A model generated the notes under the pieces. The model was not told the origin of the DNA, did no database searches, and saw nothing but the letters and a program-made list of their open reading frames with translations. DNA of 5,470 bases from Acidimicrobiia bacterium (GTDB lineage Bacteria; Actinomycetota; Acidimicrobiia; Spongiisociales; ZC4RG35): NCBI GenBank assembly GCA_025929005.1, contig JAICND010000127.1, positions 1 through 5,470 of the forward strand. The letters run 5' to 3'. Shown one piece after another: positions 1-5,470 of the stretch (the stretch's first letter is position 1; each line of letters begins with the position of its first letter). Position numbers and translations under genes: made by a program.

Positions 1-857
1 CCGAGGTCGTGGTCGAAGGGACCTACCAGCTCCCCTATCAAGAGCACGCGTATCTACAACCGGAAGCGGCTGTTTCCTATGTCGACGACCAGGGACGGGT
101 GACCGTCGAGATCGCCGGGCAATGGGTCCACGAAGATCAAGAGCAGATCGCCCATGCGCTCGACCTCCCCGCTGACAGGGTGCGGATCATCTATCCGGCG
201 GTGGGAGGAGCCTTCGGAGGACGAGAAGACATGTCGCTGCAAATCGTGCTGGCGCTCGCCTCGTGGCGTCTTCATCAGCGCGGCATCAATCGGCCCATTC
301 GCACACAGTGGTCGCGAGAAGAGAGCATTGTCGGTCATCACAAACGTCATCGGGGTCGGATCGAAGCACGTCTCGGGGCGACCAGAGACGGCCGGATCGT
401 GGCAGTGGAAGCCGATTGCTACCTCGATGCGGGCGGGTACAACTACACCACCAACAAGGTCCTGGGCAACCTCCATCTGACAGTGTCGGGGCCGTACGAG
501 GTTCCCAACGCCCGCATCGATAGCTACGCCGTCTACACCAATGCGGTTCCAACTGGAGCCTTCCGGGGTTTCGGGGCGCCGCAGGGAGCCTTTGTCGCCG
601 AGACCCAAATGAACAAACTGGCTGACACATTGGGTATCGACCCGGTCGACCTTCGGTTGCGCAACGCTCTCAGGGATGGGTCGATAGGGATCACCCAAAC
701 CGAGATGCCGGCCGGAGTCAGCATCGTCAAAGTCATCGAAGCGGCCGCCGAGGCCGCCCGTGACTCGGTGGAACCGGAGGCGGTGTCGCCGTTCTCGTCT
801 CTCTCGCCGAACTCCACTGCCATCAAACGTGGCCGCGGATTCGCCTGCGCTTTCTAG
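1..857 (+). CDS. Molybdenum subunit, first fragment (MoCoBD_1-type region), ends at the amber codon
   Basis: This is the part translated if the TAG at 855-857 terminates. It covers most of the first molybdopterin-binding domain. It contains the Gln of PYQEHAY (codon 39-41), the Glu of GGAFGGRED (codon 225-227) and the Arg of AFRGFGAPQ (codon 564-566). By family alignment from memory these match Gln767, Glu802 and Arg880 of bovine xanthine oxidase. The Glu and Arg contact the purine substrate there, and aldehyde oxidases replace them, so their presence favours a purine substrate. The Arg occurs in other family members too and is weaker evidence. The GTG at 9 is internal, because the frame is open to the window edge and conserved sequence precedes it. 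Alone, this product would lack the second molybdopterin domain and the catalytic Glu, so it should be inactive. Confidence 0.8.
   Translation, partial: EVVVEGTYQLPYQEHAYLQPEAAVSYVDDQGRVTVEIAGQWVHEDQEQIAHALDLPADRVRIIYPAVGGAFGGREDMSLQIVLALASWRLHQRGINRPIRTQWSREESIVGHHKRHRGRIEARLGATRDGRIVAVEADCYLDAGGYNYTTNKVLGNLHLTVSGPYEVPNARIDSYAVYTNAVPTGAFRGFGAPQGAFVAETQMNKLADTLGIDPVDLRLRNALRDGSIGITQTEMPAGVSIVKVIEAAAEAARDSVEPEAVSPFSSLSPNSTAIKRGRGFACAF
855..857 (+). other. In-frame TAG (amber) codon inside the molybdenum-subunit gene
   Basis: The local reading is GFACAF-stop-NIGFSFGF. Family members commonly have Lys at the stop position (pattern FxxGxKNxGFSFG, from memory), so AAG to TAG, a single A-to-T change, would explain it. 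No frameshift or second stop accompanies it in the 566 sense codons seen. The other stop codons in the window are TAA, TAA and TGA, so nothing here shows TAG being used for ordinary termination, nor that it is reassigned. The base context forms the palindrome TCTAGA. Confidence 0.9.
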
Positions 858-1706
858 AACATCGGCTTTTCGTTCGGTTTCCCCGAGCGTTGCGAAGCAT
901 TCATCGAGTTGCACGGCGATGACGAGATCGAACGAGTGGTGCTTTTCCACGCCGGTGCCGAGGTAGGCCAGGGGGCGCACACCGTGTTCCGCCAAATGGC
1001 GGCGGAAGCCACGGGAGTGGACCTCTCCCGGGTGGAGGCCGTCTACTCAGACACTGCCACCACCGGCGATTCCGGTTCTGCCTCGGCTTCCCGCCTCACC
1101 TGGATGGCAGGCAACGCCATCCTCGGTGCCTCGGAAGAGGCGCTGAAGAAGTGGAACGACGGGGAACGCCCGGCTTTGGGTCGTTTCCGGTTCGTCCCAC
1201 CGCCGACCGAGGCGCTTGATCCCGAAACTGGCCTCAGCCACCCCAACTTCACCTATGGCTACGTCGCCGAGGTCGTGGATCTATCCGTCGATGTCGAGAC
1301 GGGCCACATCGTCGTCGACCGGGTGATCTGTGCCGACGATGTCGGACGGGCCATCAACCCCAATCTCATCGAGGGCCAGGTGGAGGGCGCCATCGTGCAG
1401 GCGCACGGGTATGCGTTGTCCGAGGATCTCCAGGTGGCGGACGCCCGCCTCACCCATCCCCGCCTTTCGGCCTATCTGATCCCGGGGATCGGCGACGTAC
1501 CAACCAGGGTGGAAACGGTCATGGTCGAAGTCCCCGACCCTCGCGGCCCCTGGGGAGCAAGGGGCATGGCCGAGATGCCGCTGATCCCCTATGCCGCCGC
1601 GGTGGTAGCGGCTCTCCATGACGCCACGGGGGTCTGGTTCCACCAGATCCCGCTCACGCCTTCGCGGGTTCTAGCGGGTCTTCGCAGCCACCGCCCTTCC
1701 GAGTAA
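858..1706 (+). CDS. Molybdenum subunit, second fragment (MoCoBD_2-type region) downstream of the amber codon
   Basis: This half continues in the same frame directly after TAG, beginning with NIGFSFGFPERC, which already belongs to the conserved domain. It carries the GQG pterin-contact motif, the GDSGSASASR segment, AINPNLIEGQVEGA and the C-terminal GARGMAEMP loop with the catalytic Glu codon at 1572-1574 (GVGEP in bovine enzyme). Homologues most often have Gly just before that Glu; here it is Ala. The first possible restart codons are TTG at 909 and GTG at 936 and 939. None has a convincing Shine-Dalgarno sequence, and all would drop conserved residues. A separately made subunit is therefore unlikely, and this is best read as the back half of the interrupted gene. 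The TAA at 1704-1706 is 25 bases from the next start. Confidence 0.75.
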   Translation, partial: NIGFSFGFPERCEAFIELHGDDEIERVVLFHAGAEVGQGAHTVFRQMAAEATGVDLSRVEAVYSDTATTGDSGSASASRLTWMAGNAILGASEEALKKWNDGERPALGRFRFVPPPTEALDPETGLSHPNFTYGYVAEVVDLSVDVETGHIVVDRVICADDVGRAINPNLIEGQVEGAIVQAHGYALSEDLQVADARLTHPRLSAYLIPGIGDVPTRVETVMVEVPDPRGPWGARGMAEMPLIPYAAAVVAALHDATGVWFHQIPLTPSRVLAGLRSHRPSE

Positions 1707-1731
1707 CTCGAATCGTGACTACCGTCCCGCC

Positions 1732-2691
1732 ATGGACGATGACCTCGGGGCCTTTATCGCCACCCTCCCGAAGGCCGAACTTCACGTTCACATCGAGGGG
1801 ACCCTCGAACCGGAGTTGATGTTCGATCTGGCCACCCGCAATCGGATCGAGTTCCCATATGCAGATGTCGACTCGGTCAAAAAGGCCTACGAGTTCAGCA
1901 ACCTCCAAAGCTTCCTCGACATCTACTACCAGGCGGCTGCAGTGCTGCGGACCGCCGAGGACTTCGCCGACCTCATGTCGGCCTACCTGTCGAAGGCTGC
2001 CCGCGATGGCGTCACGCGGGCCGAGATGTTCTTCGACCCCCAAACCCACACCTCCCGCGGCGTCCCTTTCGCCGAATTCATGGAGGGATTCGCATCCGCC
2101 CAGGCGGCCTACGCGGATCGGATCAGCAGTGGTCTCATTATGTGCTTCCTCCGCCACCTCTCCGAGGACGATGCCCTGGAAACCCTCGATCAGGCCGAAC
2201 CGTTTGTCGACCAGATCATCGCGGTTGGGCTCGACTCGTCAGAAGTTGGGCATCCTCCGGAGAAGTTCGCCCGCGCTTACAAGAAAGCCCGCTCGATGGG
2301 ATTGCGAGCGGTCGCACATGCCGGTGAAGAAGGTCCGCCGGACTACATCTGGGCCTCCCTCGACCTGCTCGGAGCCGAACGGATCGATCATGGGGTCCGC
2401 TGTCTCGACGATCCCAACCTGGTCAAGCGCCTGGCCGAAGAACAAGTCCCCCTGACCGTGTGTCCGATGTCCAACGTGCGACTCAAGGTGGTCGACCGCA
2501 TGCAAGATCACCCGCTAATCAGGATGTTGGAGGCCGGGCTCAAGGTGTCGATCAACTCCGATGACCCGGCCTATTTCGGTGGCTACATCGCCGACAACTA
2601 CCGCAACGCCGCCACGGCCCTGGGTCTTACCCACGAGGACTTGAAGCGGATCGCCGATACCTCACTCGCCTCAGCCTTCGGGGCCGCATAA
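1732..2691 (+). CDS. Adenine deaminase (adenosine/adenine deaminase-like amidohydrolase)
   Basis: This cytosolic zinc enzyme would deaminate adenine to hypoxanthine and ammonia. The 319-residue protein is near the usual 320-345. Metal and catalytic residues of the adenosine/AMP deaminase superfamily are all present: H18 and H20 in ELHVHIEGT, H196 and catalytic E199 in HAGEEGPP, H220 in RIDHGVR, and D277-D278 in NSDDPAYFGG. The stretches GLDSSEVGHPP (166-176), HAGEEGPPDYIW (196-207) and DPAYFGGY are typical of the adenine deaminase subgroup (fungal Aah1 and Pseudomonas type). Automated annotation often names these 'adenosine deaminase'. ATG 1732 is the only suitable start: it puts 12 residues before the PKAELHVH core, and the in-frame codons just upstream hold no other start. 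No Shine-Dalgarno sequence lies in the 25-base gap, so translation may be coupled to the upstream gene. The position fits a purine operon, since its product is the substrate of xanthine dehydrogenase. Adenosine as the substrate is less likely but not excluded. Confidence 0.9.
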   Translation: MDDDLGAFIATLPKAELHVHIEGTLEPELMFDLATRNRIEFPYADVDSVKKAYEFSNLQSFLDIYYQAAAVLRTAEDFADLMSAYLSKAARDGVTRAEMFFDPQTHTSRGVPFAEFMEGFASAQAAYADRISSGLIMCFLRHLSEDDALETLDQAEPFVDQIIAVGLDSSEVGHPPEKFARAYKKARSMGLRAVAHAGEEGPPDYIWASLDLLGAERIDHGVRCLDDPNLVKRLAEEQVPLTVCPMSNVRLKVVDRMQDHPLIRMLEAGLKVSINSDDPAYFGGYIADNYRNAATALGLTHEDLKRIADTSLASAFGAA

Positions 2692-2716
2692 GAACGGGAC
2701 CCGAAGGTCCCGTTCT
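2691..2716. terminator. Shared hairpin between convergent genes, probable bidirectional terminator
   Basis: AGAACGGGACC (2691-2701) and GGTCCCGTTCT (2706-2716) form a perfect 11-bp stem around a 4-base loop. On the minus strand, downstream of rpoC, the loop reads UUCG closed by C-G, the very stable cUUCGg tetraloop, and the stem ends in GUUCU followed by UAUG. On the plus strand the loop is CGAA, and the stem is followed by ACGC with no U run. It begins at the last base of the adenine deaminase stop codon and lies 19 bases beyond the rpoC stop. Position and symmetry make termination the likely job. The weak U tract means efficiency, and whether it works both ways, is inference. Confidence 0.8.
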
Positions 2717-2735
2717 ACGCAACGAACTCCTGTTA

Positions 2736-5470
<2,735 letters not shown>

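Larger units (their letters stand above)
1..1706 (+). pseudogene. Xanthine dehydrogenase-family molybdenum-binding subunit, 5' end outside window, interrupted by an in-frame amber codon
   Basis: This is the large catalytic subunit of a molybdenum hydroxylase, which oxidises hypoxanthine or xanthine by hydroxylating the ring at the Mo-pterin centre. It normally works with separate FAD and 2Fe-2S subunits, not visible here. One reading frame (codons from base 3) carries the family's cofactor motifs in order: YQEHAY (36-53), GGAFGGRED (204-230), AFRGFGAPQ (558-584), EVGQG, GDSGSASASR, AINPNLIEGQVEGA, and GARGMAE with the probable catalytic Glu at 1572-1574. The frame has 284 codons, then TAG at 855-857, then 282 codons to TAA (1704-1706). 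Related subunits are about 750-780 residues, so roughly 180-200 N-terminal residues lie upstream. No frame change is needed across the TAG and the flanking residues match the family on both sides, so this is one gene with one nonsense codon. It may be a recent pseudogene, a base error, or read through. The family call is firm; the purine substrate is inferred from the neighbouring adenine deaminase and the conserved Glu and Arg. Confidence 0.85.

Noticed and set aside
855..857. Pyrrolysine insertion or genome-wide TAG reassignment
   Set aside because: Pyrrolysine is known mainly from methylamine-using archaea and a few anaerobic bacteria, and this position has no known need for it. One codon cannot show reassignment. 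The suppressor-tRNA search given in the findings would settle it.
840..911. Frameshift as the cause of the interruption
   Set aside because: The sequences before and after the stop are in the same frame and the family sequence continues with no missing residues, so the lesion is a nonsense codon only.
54..995. Long open frame of 313 codons on the minus strand across the molybdenum-subunit gene
   Set aside because: It is opposite to a frame full of molybdopterin-binding motifs. Its translation is rich in Arg, Gly and His without recognisable domains, as expected of an antisense frame in GC-rich coding DNA.
1..1278. 12-base repeat CCGAGGTCGTGG at 1-12 and 1267-1278
   Set aside because: Both copies encode the common dipeptide run Glu-Val-Val in the same gene and frame. 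There is no flanking similarity, so it is chance codon reuse.
1859..2455. 198-codon plus-strand frame inside the adenine deaminase gene
   Set aside because: It is an out-of-frame shadow, low in complexity and rich in Ser, Pro, Arg and Thr. The deaminase frame holds every catalytic residue.
2692..2735. Attachment site, small RNA or promoter in the intergenic gap
   Set aside because: Only 44 bases are available and most form the terminator-like hairpin. No -10/-35 pair or integrase-type core could be seen.

Overview
The window is a GC-rich stretch of bacterial chromosome holding two transcription units that converge tail to tail. The RpoC part reads like a member of the Actinobacteriota: the trigger loop carries no large insertion, and the bridge-helix region and the helix around 'KTPGDKAAILADYESRADKVQ' look actinobacterial. 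Several stretches differ from Mycobacterium/Streptomyces-type RpoC, including the catalytic-domain segment after NADFDGDQ and the acidic C-terminal tail. A deep lineage such as Acidimicrobiia is therefore plausible. This placement comes from remembered family patterns, not from a search.

Left, plus strand (1-2691): purine-base catabolism. First comes the 3' three quarters of a molybdenum-cofactor subunit of a xanthine dehydrogenase-family enzyme, with its 5' end outside the window. Its frame is open from base 3 to 1706 except for one in-frame TAG at 855-857, where the family normally has a lysine codon. After a 25-base gap comes a complete adenine deaminase of the amidohydrolase type (1732-2691). 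Together they would convert adenine to hypoxanthine and then to xanthine and urate, provided the molybdenum subunit is functional.

Middle (2692-2735): 44 bases between the two converging stop codons, almost filled by a perfect 11-bp hairpin. Read on the minus strand, its loop is a C(UUCG)G tetraloop. It probably serves as a shared terminator.

Right, minus strand (2736-5470): the last 910 codons of rpoC, the beta-prime subunit of RNA polymerase, running off the right edge. The active-site NADFDGDQ, the bridge helix, the second zinc site and the trigger loop are all present.

No mobile element, CRISPR array, RNA gene or clearly new system is visible. The observations most worth checking are the isolated amber codon in an otherwise intact molybdoenzyme gene and, less so, a substitution in the RpoC bridge helix.
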